This document shows, one piece after another, positions 8,413 through 17,315 of a stretch of 34,679 nt of DNA (positions are counted from its first letter, which is position 1; every line of letters begins with the position of its first letter). The position numbers were made by a program, and so were the translations under genes. Source of the DNA: Chloroflexota bacterium (lineage in GTDB: Bacteria; Chloroflexota; Dormibacteria; CF-121); NCBI GenBank assembly GCA_005881235.1, contig VBEQ01000147.1, positions 1 through 34,679 on the forward strand, read 5' to 3'. The notes under the pieces were generated by a model, which saw only the letters and a list, made by a program, of their open reading frames with translations, had not been told where the DNA came from and did no database searches.

Positions 8413-10641
8413 CTAAGCGGCGACGGGTTCGTCGGAGCCGATGCGCCGGTGCCACCTGGCGAGGCGTCGGGGCGCCCACCAGTTGGCGCGCCCCAGCAGC
8501 CGCATCACCGCCGGCACGATCAGCGCCCGCACCAGGGTAGCGTCGATGGCGACCGCCAGCGCGAGTCCCAGCCCGATCGACTTGATCAGCACGACGTCGG
8601 CGAGGCCGAACGCGAGAAAGACCGCCGCCATGATGGCAGCGGCGCCCGTGATCAGCCGGCCGCTCTTCTCCAGCCCACTCGCGACCGCCTGGGTCGTGTC
8701 TCCGGTGCGCCGGTACTCCTCCTGGATGCGGCTGATCAGGAGCACCTCGTAGTCCATGGAGAGCCCGAACACGAGGCAGAAGAGCAAGACCGGAACCGAC
8801 GGATCGAGGGGCGCGGGCGTGAAGTTGAGCAGCGAGCTTAGATGACCTTGCTGGAAGACCCAGACGAGGGCTCCGAAGGAGGCCCCGATCGACAGGATGT
8901 TCATGATGACCGCCTTGAACGGCAGCACCACGGATCCGGTCAGCAGGAAGAGGACGAGGTAGGTCACGATCATCACATAGGCCACCGCCAGCGGAATCCG
9001 TTGCAGGATGAAGTCGGTGAAGTCGAGTGAAAAGGCATCGATCAGCACGCTGCTGCCGGGAGGCGGGGTCATGCTGCGTAGGGAATGGACGATGCCGCGC
9101 GAGGCATCGCTTTCCTGCCCAAACTTGGTGACGACCGAGAGTACCGCGATCTGCGAGCCGGTGGTCCCATGGACGATCGTCTGCACCCGCGCCGGCTGCG
9201 CCGCGGCCGGCTGGGTGAGCAACGCCTGGTAGGCGGAACGAGCCAGAGAGGGGTCAAAGCTCACCATGCTCTCGACCCCTTCCACTCCGCGGATCTGTTT
9301 GATCTGCTGAGCCATGTCATAAAGATCGCCAACCCGCTCACTCGTCAGCGGACCGCCGCTCGGATAGCGCACTACCACGTTAAAGAAGGTCGATCCCTGT
9401 CCGGGAAACTTCTGCAGCTGGTCGTAGCCCCGCCGCGTCTCGGCGTTGGGCGGAAGCATGCCGACGTCACCGTTCGCAATCCGGATCTGGAAAATCGGCG
9501 AGGCCATGACCAGCAGTAGCAGGACGATCGGCACCAGCACCACGACCGGCCGTCGCATGACGCGAATAGCGAGGCCGTGCCACAGTCCGCGACCCTCTGT
9601 CCGGCGCGGCAGCGGCAGGCGCACCCAGTTCACCCGATGACCGAGGATGGCGAGCAGGGAAGCGAGGAAGGTCAGCGCGTAGAGCACCGCGATCGCGACC
9701 ACGATGGTACCGGCGAAGCCCATCGACGCCAGGAAGGAGCCCTGGAAGAACAGCATCGCGCTCAGCCCGATCGCGACCGTGATCCCGGAGAAGGTCACGG
9801 CACGCCCGGAGGTCCGCATGGCGGCGATCAGCGCTTGTTCGACGATCTGGCCGGCGGCCAGTTCCTCGCGGAAGCGGTTGACGATGAAGAGCGAGTAGTC
9901 GATCGCCACGCCCAGGCCGATCAGGGTGACGATGTTGGTGGAATAGGTCGAGACATCGGTGACATGGGCGAGCAGGCCGACTCCGGCGAGGCCGCCGATG
10001 ACCGCGAACGTGCCGACGCCGAGGGGCAGCGCCGCGCTCACAAGTGTCGCAAACACAATGAGCAGCAGGGGCAGGATGAGGAGGAACGAGACCAACTCCG
10101 CACGCTGGAGGTCGGACTGCAGGTATTTGTCGAACTCGTTTCCGATGGCGACATTGCCGGTGCCGAGCACCTCCAGCTGATTTGAGTGCACTTCGGTCCG
10201 GAGCTGCTGGTAGAACTGTCGCGCTGACGCGTAGTCGTCCTTGAGGCTCACCTGGGCAAAGATGTGGTGACCGTCGGTTGAGGTCATGGCCCTGGCTTGC
10301 TCAGCTGGTACATCGAAGGGGGTCTCGATGCTCTTCACCCGCGAGTCAGCTTTGAGCGGTTGCAGTGCGTCGAGCACCGCCTGTTTGAATGCCGGGTCCG
10401 CGACGCCCATCGCCTGACTGCCGAAGACGAGGACAAACGATGAACCGGCTCCTTCCCCGCTCTGGGGCAACTGGTCGTGCATGAGGGCGAGCGCCCGTCC
10501 GGACTCGGTGTTCTGCCCACCGCTGTTCTTCAGCGTGCCGCCGTTGCGCAGCGCCAGGATCGAGGCGGCCAGCAAGACCACCGACACGCCGAGCACGGGC
10601 CAGCGGAACCGATAGACGAAGTGACCCCACCACGCAAACAT
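8413..10641 (-). CDS. MMPL-family RND transporter
   Basis: Large membrane exporter of the MmpL/YdfJ type, probably driven by the proton gradient; family substrates are lipids, drugs or other hydrophobic compounds. The 742 residues hold the standard duplicated layout: one N-terminal helix (WPVLGVSVVLLAASILAL), a soluble loop, a helix bundle containing GLGVAIDYSLFIVNRFREEL, then a second half with its own loop and VFGLSMDYEVLLISRIQEEY. The paired IDYSLF/MDYEVL motifs contain the aspartate-tyrosine pairs conserved in proton-translocating helices. The frame is open back to 10698, but the ATG at 10641 is preferred because it lies one base after the tetR stop. The arrangement indicates a TetR-controlled efflux operon. 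Confidence 0.93.
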   Translation of the reverse strand: MFAWWGHFVYRFRWPVLGVSVVLLAASILALRNGGTLKNSGGQNTESGRALALMHDQLPQSGEGAGSSFVLVFGSQAMGVADPAFKQAVLDALQPLKADSRVKSIETPFDVPAEQARAMTSTDGHHIFAQVSLKDDYASARQFYQQLRTEVHSNQLEVLGTGNVAIGNEFDKYLQSDLQRAELVSFLLILPLLLIVFATLVSAALPLGVGTFAVIGGLAGVGLLAHVTDVSTYSTNIVTLIGLGVAIDYSLFIVNRFREELAAGQIVEQALIAAMRTSGRAVTFSGITVAIGLSAMLFFQGSFLASMGFAGTIVVAIAVLYALTFLASLLAILGHRVNWVRLPLPRRTEGRGLWHGLAIRVMRRPVVVLVPIVLLLLVMASPIFQIRIANGDVGMLPPNAETRRGYDQLQKFPGQGSTFFNVVVRYPSGGPLTSERVGDLYDMAQQIKQIRGVEGVESMVSFDPSLARSAYQALLTQPAAAQPARVQTIVHGTTGSQIAVLSVVTKFGQESDASRGIVHSLRSMTPPPGSSVLIDAFSLDFTDFILQRIPLAVAYVMIVTYLVLFLLTGSVVLPFKAVIMNILSIGASFGALVWVFQQGHLSSLLNFTPAPLDPSVPVLLFCLVFGLSMDYEVLLISRIQEEYRRTGDTTQAVASGLEKSGRLITGAAAIMAAVFLAFGLADVVLIKSIGLGLALAVAIDATLVRALIVPAVMRLLGRANWWAPRRLARWHRRIGSDEPVAA

Positions 10642-10642
10642 C

Positions 10643-11266
10643 TCAGCGCACCTCCAGAGAGACTCGCGGTCTTGTTGCAAAGGCGATCGCCATCTCACTC
10701 AAGGCGTCGATGGCGGCCTCGGCGTCGAAGTCGGGGTTCATCACCTTCTGCAGGTAGATGCCGTGCAGGCTGCCCCACAGGGCGGCCGCGATGGCGTCCG
10801 CCGAGGCAATCGGCGCCTCATTCATACCGGCGATGACGCCTTGCGTGATGCGCGCGATGAACGCCCGCCGTTCATCGATGAACGCGCGCACGGCCGCGGC
10901 GATCTTCGGGTTGTGCAGGCCGACACCGAACATGTCGAACGTCAGCAGGAAGAGCCCGCGGTAGGTCCGGAGTTCCTCCTTGGCCAGCTCGAACCCCATG
11001 CGGGCGACCACCATGGGGTCGGCGTCCTCCGGCAGCGGACCGGTGAGGTTCATGCCCGCCTGGCGCCAGGCCTCCATCACGGGCTGGCAGGCGCGTTCGA
11101 TGGTGGCCACCAGCAGGTCTTCCTTGGTCTCGAAGTAGTAGTGCGCCAGGCCCGGCGCCACCCCGGCCTCGGCCGCGATGTCCTTCATCGAGGTCTCGTG
11201 GTAGCCCTGTTTCACCAGCGCCCGGTAAGCCGCGTCGACGATCCGCTCCTTGGTCTGATCGGGCAC
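10643..11266 (-). CDS. TetR-family transcriptional regulator of the adjacent MMPL exporter
   Basis: Ligand-responsive repressor. The N-terminal helix-turn-helix is textbook TetR: ERIVDAAYRALVKQGYHETS, then MKDIAAEAGVAPGLAHYYF and KEDLLVATI. The rest is an all-helical ligand-binding and dimer domain of about 150 residues, giving a normal length of 207. The start is GTG at 11266, supported by an AAGGAG ribosome binding site six bases upstream. The gene is followed after one base by the mmpL exporter, so it most likely represses its own operon; the promoter and palindromic operator described upstream support this directly. The inducing ligand is unknown. Confidence 0.93.
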   Translation of the reverse strand: MPDQTKERIVDAAYRALVKQGYHETSMKDIAAEAGVAPGLAHYYFETKEDLLVATIERACQPVMEAWRQAGMNLTGPLPEDADPMVVARMGFELAKEELRTYRGLFLLTFDMFGVGLHNPKIAAAVRAFIDERRAFIARITQGVIAGMNEAPIASADAIAAALWGSLHGIYLQKVMNPDFDAEAAIDALSEMAIAFATRPRVSLEVR

Positions 11267-11288
11267 ACGCGACTCCTTGCCCTTTTAT

Positions 11289-11304
11289 TTGGTCAATCAA
11301 TCAA
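11289..11304. promoter_or_regulatory. Putative TetR operator (16-bp imperfect palindrome)
   Basis: TTGATTGATTGACCAA (minus strand) pairs with its own reverse complement at 10 of 16 positions, with half-sites TTG and CAA at the ends. It lies about +5 to +20 from the predicted transcription start and just upstream of the tetR ribosome binding site, where a bound TetR dimer would block transcription. Size and symmetry fit TetR operators. Inferred from sequence only. Confidence 0.6.
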
Positions 11305-11315
11305 ACGCGGAGCCC

Positions 11316-11344
11316 ATTAAACCAAACCTCGGCCCCGACGTCAA
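11316..11344 (-). promoter_or_regulatory. Sigma-70-type promoter of the tetR-mmpL operon
   Basis: On the minus strand, TTGACG (11344-11339, 5 of 6 matches) is separated by exactly 17 bases from TTTAAT (11321-11316, 5 of 6 matches). It is the best-matched -35/-10 pair I found in the window. The expected start of transcription is near 11309, giving a leader of about 43 bases that contains the operator and an AAGGAG site. Confidence 0.7.
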
Positions 11345-11360
11345 GGCCCGACAGAATGCG

Positions 11361-12629
11361 CTAGCCCGCGACAGCGGGGCGGAGGACCGGCTCGGGATGC
11401 GACGTGTACTCGGCCACCAGGCGGTCGACCGTATCCTTCCAGGTGAACTGAGTGGCGACGAGGCGGCTGCGCCGGCTGAAGCAGCGGCGGAGTTCCTCGT
11501 CGGCAAGCAGGCGACCGATCCGCTCGGCGTACTGAGCCGGTTCGTGGGACACGAGCGTGAAACCGGTCAGGCCATCTTTCACGATGGTCGGAAGGCCTCC
11601 AACACGCGCCGCGACCACGGGCGTCCCGCAGGCGGCCGCCTCGAGCGCCACCAGACCGAACGATTCGCTGTAGGAGGGGACCACGCAGACGGCCGCCAGG
11701 CTGAGGTAGCTCGCCAGCGCGGGCTGATCGACCGACCCGAGGAAGCGCACCTGCCCGCCGATGCCGAGCGAATCGGCAAGGGCCACCAGCCGGGCCTGCT
11801 CGCCACCGCTCAGCCGGCTCTCGCTGGCGCCGTTCTGGCTATCGGCGCCGATCACCAGCAGGATGGGCGGTTCGGATTGGACCCGATCTCCGACCAGGTG
11901 TGCCATCGCCCGGATGACGGTTTCGGCCCCCTTGAGTCGCTCGAGGCGCCCGGCGAAGACCACGACTTGGGCGTCGCCCAGACCCAGCCGCTTGCGAAGC
12001 GCCGCGGTCGACCGCTGGGCGAAAACCTGGAGATCCACGCCGGGGGCGACGACGCTGAGGCGGTTTCGCGCGGCGCCGTAGAGCCGGATGAGGTCATCCG
12101 CCTCCTGGGTGCTGGAGGCGATCAGGCGGTCGCAATTTCGGACGATCGCCTGCTCCACGGCGATCCGATGCTCGGGCTCGACGATCGCACCCTCCGCGGC
12201 CCGCTCATTCTTGACGCGTGCCAGCGTGTGGAAGGTGTGGAACCAGGGCACGCCCCACTCGTCGCGTAAGCGCGAGGCGACCCAGCCCGAGAGCCAGTAG
12301 TGACTGTGGATCAGGCTGTAGCCGGTTCGGCGGCGGCGCTGCTCGCTCAGGATTGCCTCGCTGAAGTCGGGTAGCAGATCGAAGAGGCGCGCCTTGTCGA
12401 TGTCCTCGGCGGGCCCCACCGCAAGCCGCGTCACCCAGCTTCGCTCGGCCAGCCGGGTCCGGTCCGGCCCTTGCGCACTCGACCGTCGCGTGAAGACTTC
12501 GGTCGCGATGCCGCGGCCGCTCAACTCCTCGCAGACCGCCCGCACATAGACGTTCATCCCACCGTTTTCGCCGGCCCCGAGGGCGGCGACCGGCGAGGCG
12601 TGCAGGCTGACGATCGCAAGCGGTTTCAA
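11361..12629 (-). CDS. GT4-family glycosyltransferase, MshA-like
   Basis: Retaining glycosyltransferase with the two-domain GT-B fold. The N-terminus, AIVSLHASPVAALGAGENGG followed by MNVYVRAVCEEL, closely resembles MshA (inositol-phosphate GlcNAc transferase of mycothiol synthesis) and sucrose-phosphate synthase-like enzymes. The C-terminal half has the nucleotide-sugar loop FAGRLERLKGAE and the EX7E motif in YSESFGLVALEAAACGTPVV. I cannot tell MshA from related GT4 enzymes by sequence alone, and no other mycothiol gene is in the window, so the acceptor is left open. The start is TTG at 12629, supported by AAGGAGA seven bases upstream. It is divergent from a GT28-type enzyme, suggesting a shared role in glycolipid or small-molecule glycosylation (inference). 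Confidence 0.88.
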   Translation of the reverse strand: MKPLAIVSLHASPVAALGAGENGGMNVYVRAVCEELSGRGIATEVFTRRSSAQGPDRTRLAERSWVTRLAVGPAEDIDKARLFDLLPDFSEAILSEQRRRRTGYSLIHSHYWLSGWVASRLRDEWGVPWFHTFHTLARVKNERAAEGAIVEPEHRIAVEQAIVRNCDRLIASSTQEADDLIRLYGAARNRLSVVAPGVDLQVFAQRSTAALRKRLGLGDAQVVVFAGRLERLKGAETVIRAMAHLVGDRVQSEPPILLVIGADSQNGASESRLSGGEQARLVALADSLGIGGQVRFLGSVDQPALASYLSLAAVCVVPSYSESFGLVALEAAACGTPVVAARVGGLPTIVKDGLTGFTLVSHEPAQYAERIGRLLADEELRRCFSRRSRLVATQFTWKDTVDRLVAEYTSHPEPVLRPAVAG

Positions 12630-12636
12630 CTATCCG

Positions 12637-12695
12637 TCTCCTTCTGGTTCGCGTGTCGCCATCCCATCGTCGCCGTTTGCGTAGCGCGCGGTCAA
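12637..12695 (-). promoter_or_regulatory. Ribosome binding site deciding the TTG start of the GT4 gene, with a possible promoter
   Basis: AAGGAGA (minus strand, 12643-12637) lies seven bases before the TTG at 12629 and is strong evidence for this rare start codon. Upstream, TTGACC (12695-12690) and GACGAT (12671-12666), 18 bases apart, form a plausible but weak promoter. Confidence 0.45.
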
Positions 12696-12798
12696 CTTCG
12701 AATCCGTACCAGCTCGCTGCGAACCGGCAGCAAAGCTGTGCGGCCGACGCGACCGTCGTCCGGATTCTTAGCCACCCTGGCCCGAAGCCAAACTTCCC

Positions 12799-12804
12799 TA
12801 CAAT
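12799..12804 (+). promoter_or_regulatory. -10 element of a probably leaderless GT28 gene
   Basis: TACAAT (5 of 6 matches to TATAAT) ends 8 bases before the GTG at 12813. No Shine-Dalgarno sequence fits between them, so transcription and translation probably begin at about the same base. Confidence 0.5.
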
Positions 12805-12812
12805 GCGCGGGC

Positions 12813-13937
12813 GTGGCTTCCCCTAAGCGTCTCCTCTTTCTTTTTTCGGACACTGGCGCAGGTCATCGCGCCGCCGCCGAGGCCGTCGCTGCCGCCCTGG
12901 CGCGCCGATACCCTGACGCGTTTCAGGTCGAGCTCTTCGACCCAATGCGCGACCACACGGTGCTGGCCGGCCGCCTCACCGCGCTCTATGGGCCGATCAC
13001 GCGGCGCCTCCCATTTTTGTGGGGCGCGGCCTACCACGCCACCAACCTGCAGCCGACCGTACGCCTCTTCCAGCATGCCATCGGCCGGGGATTGCGTCGC
13101 AAGCTGCGCCAGGCACTGGACCCACGTCCCGCCCTGGTCGCGAGCTTTCATCCACTCCTGAACCATGTTGCGGTGGACGTCATCCCCCATGGCGTCCCGC
13201 GCGTGACGGTGATCACGGATTGGATCAACTTTCACAAGGCATGGACCGACCTGACCGCGGACTGCATCGTCTGCCCGTCCGACGCCGCTGTCGAGCTTTG
13301 CCGGCGGCGCGGGGTGCCCGCCGATCGCCTCGTCAAAGCTGGGCTGCCAATCCATCCACGCTTCCAGGACGCCATCGGGCAGTTCACCGACAAGCGGTCG
13401 ATGCGACTCAAACTCCGCCTGCGGCCGCACGCGCCGACGGTCTTGCTGGCGGGAGGCGGCGATGGAACGGAGCCCTTGCGCAAGTACGCGGCGGCGCTCG
13501 CCCGATCGCCCCTCGACGTCCAGGTGCTCGCCGTGGCGGGCCGCAACCAGGCGCTGGCGGAGCACCTTCGCGAGGATAATCACGCCGGCGTCCACGTGTT
13601 CGGCTTCGTCGACAACATGCCGGAGCTCTTGCTCGCCTCTGACTTGCTCGTCACGCGAGCCGGCCCAGGGATGATCGCGGAAGGCCTGGCGTGCGGCTGC
13701 CCGCTGCTGCTGACCGGCTACTTACCGGGTCAGGAAGAGGGCAATGTGAAAGAGGTGGTGGACCGCGGCTTGGGCCGGTTCGTGCCGCGCCCGAACGACC
13801 TGGTCGCGGCAGTGAGCGCGTGGTTTGCCGCGCCGCAGGCGCAACGGTTCGAGGATGCGCAAAAGGTTCGAGCCGCCGCCAATCCCGACGCGGCTTTTCA
13901 GGTCGCCGAAGTGCTCGTCAGACTGGCGGACGGATAG
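12813..13937 (+). CDS. GT28-type glycosyltransferase, MGDG synthase/UgtP-like
   Basis: Likely transfers a sugar from a nucleotide donor to diacylglycerol or another membrane lipid at the inner face of the membrane. The N-terminal domain starts with LLFLFSDTGAGHRAAAEAV, the acceptor-side motif shared by MGDG synthases and UgtP. It continues with LVASFHPLLNHVAVDVIP and VTVITDWINFHKAW. The C-terminal donor domain shows VLLAGGGDGTEPL and VTRAGPGMIAEGLACG, with the GPGMIAE segment where MurG-like enzymes bind the nucleotide sugar. About 374 residues is the family's normal size. The frame is open upstream to 12471, but the conserved motif begins right after the GTG at 12813 and a -10 element sits just ahead, so that start is used. 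Confidence 0.87.
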   Translation: MASPKRLLFLFSDTGAGHRAAAEAVAAALARRYPDAFQVELFDPMRDHTVLAGRLTALYGPITRRLPFLWGAAYHATNLQPTVRLFQHAIGRGLRRKLRQALDPRPALVASFHPLLNHVAVDVIPHGVPRVTVITDWINFHKAWTDLTADCIVCPSDAAVELCRRRGVPADRLVKAGLPIHPRFQDAIGQFTDKRSMRLKLRLRPHAPTVLLAGGGDGTEPLRKYAAALARSPLDVQVLAVAGRNQALAEHLREDNHAGVHVFGFVDNMPELLLASDLLVTRAGPGMIAEGLACGCPLLLTGYLPGQEEGNVKEVVDRGLGRFVPRPNDLVAAVSAWFAAPQAQRFEDAQKVRAAANPDAAFQVAEVLVRLADG

Positions 13938-13952
13938 GCAGGCGCAGAGGCT

Positions 13953-14513
13953 TCAGGACGCGGCGCCGAAGTCGACCTTGTTGGTTTCGACCGTCCCGGC
14001 GGTCCGCCCGGGCGCCCTCTGGTCGGTCCAGTACAGGTTGGTGTGCGCGATGACCTGGTCCGGCGGGGGCGCTCCCCATGCCGTCAAATCCTCCGTGGTA
14101 TGGGCGTCTTTGACAAGGGTCGCGTCGTAGCCCCTGACGAACGCGCCATGTAGTGTGGAGCGGACGCACATGTCCGTCTGGGCCCCAACCACGACGAGTC
14201 GCCCGACGCCCAGCCCTGACAGCACCGTCTCGAGGGTGGTGTCCTCGAAAGAGTCGCCGTAATTCTTCTCGACGAGCGGCTCAGCCTGGCCCGGACTCAG
14301 CTCGGGGACAATCTGCCACTTGTCGCTCCCCCTGGCGAGCCCCTTGTCGGAGTGCTGAACCCAGACCACGGGGACCCGTTCTCGCCGCGCCTTCTCGACA
14401 AGGCTGGCGACATTGGCGACGACCGCGTCGCGCTGGTGAGCGCCCTCGACAACCCCGTTCTGGACGTCGATGACGAGAAGCGCGGTGTTGGGCCGGTTCT
14501 GCAGCGTGCTCAC
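13953..14513 (-). CDS. Isochorismatase-like cysteine hydrolase
   Basis: Hydrolase of the nicotinamidase/isochorismatase fold. The expected catalytic triad is present: D16 in ALLVIDVQNGV, K83 in LVEKNYGDSF and C116 in GAQTDMCVRSTLHGA. Length (about 186) is typical. The substrate cannot be assigned; nicotinamide, isochorismate, carbamates and other amides are handled by relatives. The start is GTG at 14513, nine bases after the helicase-nuclease stop on the same strand, so it is the probable last gene of the dnaA-side run. It converges with the GT28 gene, with a 15-base gap that holds no recognisable terminator. Confidence 0.92.
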   Translation of the reverse strand: MSTLQNRPNTALLVIDVQNGVVEGAHQRDAVVANVASLVEKARRERVPVVWVQHSDKGLARGSDKWQIVPELSPGQAEPLVEKNYGDSFEDTTLETVLSGLGVGRLVVVGAQTDMCVRSTLHGAFVRGYDATLVKDAHTTEDLTAWGAPPPDQVIAHTNLYWTDQRAPGRTAGTVETNKVDFGAAS

Positions 14514-14522
14514 GGTTTCACC

Positions 14523-17315
14523 TTACACGGCCGCGCTCGGGCAGAGAAGGCGGAAGTCGCAGCCGCTGCATTTCATGCGGTCGGGCTTGGCCACAAACAG
14601 CTCGGCGCGAATCCCTTCCGCCACCTTGACGATCGTTTGCCGGTCCTCGTCGAGCCGCTCCCGTGGCTTGTCGACGGTGACCCGCTCGCTGGTCTCGAGG
14701 TAGTAGTAGGAGAGGCTCAGCGGATCGAATCGGAAGACCTCCCGGGCAGCGAGCGCATACACGCCAAGCTGCAGGTCCCGCTGTAACTCCACGGCCCGCT
14801 TCGCCGAGCCGGTCTTGTAATCGATGACCTCGTAGCTGCCGTCTGGATGACGGTCGACACGGTCGATCCGGCCGGTCAATCGGAGCCCATCTACGCGGAG
14901 GCTGAATGGCTGCTCCAGCAGCAATGGCTTGCTCAGGTCGCCGGCGTCGAACGCCCGGCGCAGGTAGGTCCGGCCCAGGTCTTGCAACGAGGGCGCCTGT
15001 TCCGGCGCGCAGAAGCGTTCTTTTGCCCAGGCCGCCACGTAGGCCGAGTCCAGCATGGCCCAGGTGAGTGGTGTCTCACGGTCGATGCTGCCTAGCGCAT
15101 CTTTGAGGGCTTCGTGCAGGATCCGTCCGAACTGCATCTGCGGCTTGGGCCGCGTCGGCAAACGGAACACGAAGCGGTACTGATACATCTGCGGGCAACG
15201 CAGGTAGGTGTCCACCTGCGTGTAGGAGAGGGCGGCGATCGGCGGTGCGTCGTTGAGCGGCAGCTCCACCTGGCGGGCCACCTCCACCAGGCCGACGGTT
15301 GCCGCGAGCAGCTGCGGACCGGCCAGCTCGCGCGCGCCCTCGCCGCGGATCGGCGTCAGGAACCGCGACGGCCGCCAGTCGCGTACGCCTTCATAGCGGG
15401 AGGCCAGCGTGCAGACGATTTCCTCACGGGCGCGCGTGAGGGCGACGTACGCCAGGCGGCGTTCTTCCGCGAGGTGCAGCTCAGCTGCAGGCAACTCCTC
15501 CTTCAAGAGCTCGTTCGGAAGCGTCAGTCCCTCGCCGCGTCGGCTCGCCGGAAAGCGCCCCTCGACAAGGTGGGGGATGATGACAAGGCCGAACTCCAGC
15601 CCCTTCGCCTGGTGCACCGTCATGAGGTGGACCGCGTTCACCGTCTCATCCAATGGCGCGATCTCCTCGTCGGCTTGCGCCGCCTCGGTCGCATCGAGGT
15701 GCTTGAGGTACGCGGAGAGGTGGTGATCGGGATGCTCGTCGCAGTACGCTGCAATCAGCTCGGCGAGCCTCTGGACATTGGCGCTGACCTGTAAACGCTC
15801 AATCGGTCCGAGAAACCGCTCCAGGTCGAGGTAATGGGTCTGCTCCATCACCTCATAGAAAAGGTCGTCGACGCCAAGCCGAAGCGCAAGGCCGTTGAAG
15901 CGCCGCAGGTCCTCGGTGAGACGGCGCGCCCCATTGTCGTTCGACTCCTGGAGGAGGTCGAAGAATCGCCGCCCATCGTCCCGCGCCTGGCGCGCCCAGC
16001 GGCCCGCTTGCACGGAGTCCGCGGCGTAACGCGGCAAGCTCAGCAAGCGCATCAGGCAGACAACATCGTCCGGGCTGTCGACCGCGCGCAGATAGGCGAG
16101 GCAATCCTTGACCTCGGGTTGTTGATAGAAACCGCGACCGCCGCTGACCTGGTAGGCGACGCCCAGGCGCTGGAGCGCCCGCGCGAAGTTGTGCAGGTGC
16201 GCGTTGGCGCGCAGCAGAATGGCGATCCCGTTCGGGCGGTACCGCCCTTCGTCGATTGCGGTTTTGACCAGGGTGGCGACGGCGTCGGCTTCCTCGGTGA
16301 CGTTGGTCGCCGTCAGCACGCTGACCGCGCGGCCCTCGCCGCGAGTCGCGAGCAGCCGCTTCTCCAGGCGCTCCGGGTCATCGCTGATCAACCGACCGGC
16401 GGCACGGAGGATGGGCCCGCGGCTGCGGTAGTTCTCCTCGAGGCGGATGACGGCGGCATCGGGAAACACGGCGTGGAAGCGCCGCAGGTTGGCCACCGAC
16501 GCGCCACGAAACTTGTAGATGCTCTGGTCGTCGTCCCCGACGACGCACAGATTGCGCTCTGTTCCGGCAAGCAACTCGAGCAGGCGGCTCTGGGCGAAGT
16601 TTGTGTCCTGAAACTCGTCAACCATGAGATGGGTGAAACGCCGGGACTGCCGGGCGGCAACCGATGGTTCCTGCGTCAGGAGCTGCACGCTGAAATAAAT
16701 GGTGTCGTCGAAGTCGAGGCGCTCCTCGGCGAGCAGCCGCGCCTGGTACTCGCCGTAGACGAGCGCGGCTTGCCGTTGGGCGGCCAGCACCGGATCATCG
16801 ACGATCGGGTTGGCCTCGGCCCACCCGCGGAATTCCAGCGGAGAGACTAACTCCTGCTTTGCTCGTTCGACCAGCTTGAGCAGCTCGCCGATGCGCTCGT
16901 AGGGCCGCTGGGGATGGAAGAGGTGGGGCGGCCGCAACTCCAGCAGGACGTCGCGCATGAGCTCCCACTTGCGCACTTCGGACACGATGCGAAATCCCTT
17001 CGGGATGCCGCAGAGCCAGCCCTCTTCCTGGAGAAATCGCTGGGCGAAGGCGTGGTAGGTGAGGACGAATCGCTCGCCGGCGGGAAGGTAGTCTTCCTGC
17101 TCGACCCGGTCAAGCACTTCGCGCGCGGCCTTCTCCGTGAAGGTCAGGAGCAGAATCTGTTCAGCCGGCACGCCGTCCTGCCGCAGTCGGCGGTAGCGCT
17201 CGACCAGCACCCGCGTCTTCCCGGTGCCCGCACCGGCCACGATCAGGAGTGGCCCTCCGGCGTGGTCCACCGCTGCCCGCTGGGCCTGCGTGAGGGCGGC
17301 GGCACTCGCGATCAT
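14523..17315 (-). CDS. UvrD/PcrA-type helicase fused to a RecB-family nuclease
   Basis: ATP-dependent superfamily 1 DNA helicase with a C-terminal nuclease, probably acting in double-strand break processing. Helicase motifs are intact: Q motif LTQAQRAAV, Walker A GAGTGKT (28-34), LLTFTEKAA, Walker B DEFQDTN, GDDDQSIYKFRGA, TVHQAKGLEF and YVALTRAREE. The C-terminal 230 residues form a PD-(D/E)XK domain with GRIDRVDRHPDGSYEVIDYK. Cysteines in LRCPQMYQY and MKCSGCDFRLLCP match the four-cysteine iron-sulphur cluster of AddB, AdnB and Cas4 nucleases. At 930 residues it resembles one subunit of an AdnAB-type machine, but no partner subunit is in view. It overlaps the DUF721 gene by four bases (ATGA) and is therefore in the dnaA-dnaN-recF cluster. 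Confidence 0.93.
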   Translation of the reverse strand: MIASAAALTQAQRAAVDHAGGPLLIVAGAGTGKTRVLVERYRRLRQDGVPAEQILLLTFTEKAAREVLDRVEQEDYLPAGERFVLTYHAFAQRFLQEEGWLCGIPKGFRIVSEVRKWELMRDVLLELRPPHLFHPQRPYERIGELLKLVERAKQELVSPLEFRGWAEANPIVDDPVLAAQRQAALVYGEYQARLLAEERLDFDDTIYFSVQLLTQEPSVAARQSRRFTHLMVDEFQDTNFAQSRLLELLAGTERNLCVVGDDDQSIYKFRGASVANLRRFHAVFPDAAVIRLEENYRSRGPILRAAGRLISDDPERLEKRLLATRGEGRAVSVLTATNVTEEADAVATLVKTAIDEGRYRPNGIAILLRANAHLHNFARALQRLGVAYQVSGGRGFYQQPEVKDCLAYLRAVDSPDDVVCLMRLLSLPRYAADSVQAGRWARQARDDGRRFFDLLQESNDNGARRLTEDLRRFNGLALRLGVDDLFYEVMEQTHYLDLERFLGPIERLQVSANVQRLAELIAAYCDEHPDHHLSAYLKHLDATEAAQADEEIAPLDETVNAVHLMTVHQAKGLEFGLVIIPHLVEGRFPASRRGEGLTLPNELLKEELPAAELHLAEERRLAYVALTRAREEIVCTLASRYEGVRDWRPSRFLTPIRGEGARELAGPQLLAATVGLVEVARQVELPLNDAPPIAALSYTQVDTYLRCPQMYQYRFVFRLPTRPKPQMQFGRILHEALKDALGSIDRETPLTWAMLDSAYVAAWAKERFCAPEQAPSLQDLGRTYLRRAFDAGDLSKPLLLEQPFSLRVDGLRLTGRIDRVDRHPDGSYEVIDYKTGSAKRAVELQRDLQLGVYALAAREVFRFDPLSLSYYYLETSERVTVDKPRERLDEDRQTIVKVAEGIRAELFVAKPDRMKCSGCDFRLLCPSAAV

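Noticed and set aside
6428..8841. Very long open frames opposite or out of frame to the lipoprotein, MFS and MMPL genes (up to about 690 codons)
   Set aside because: Their translations are low-complexity Arg/Gly/His/Asp-rich strings without any domain, while the overlapping frames encode recognisable proteins. Long shadow frames are expected at this G+C level.
14523..17315. A phage or mobile-element origin for the helicase-nuclease
   Set aside because: Base usage matches its neighbours, it overlaps DUF721 by four bases, and there are no integrase, transposase or flanking repeats.
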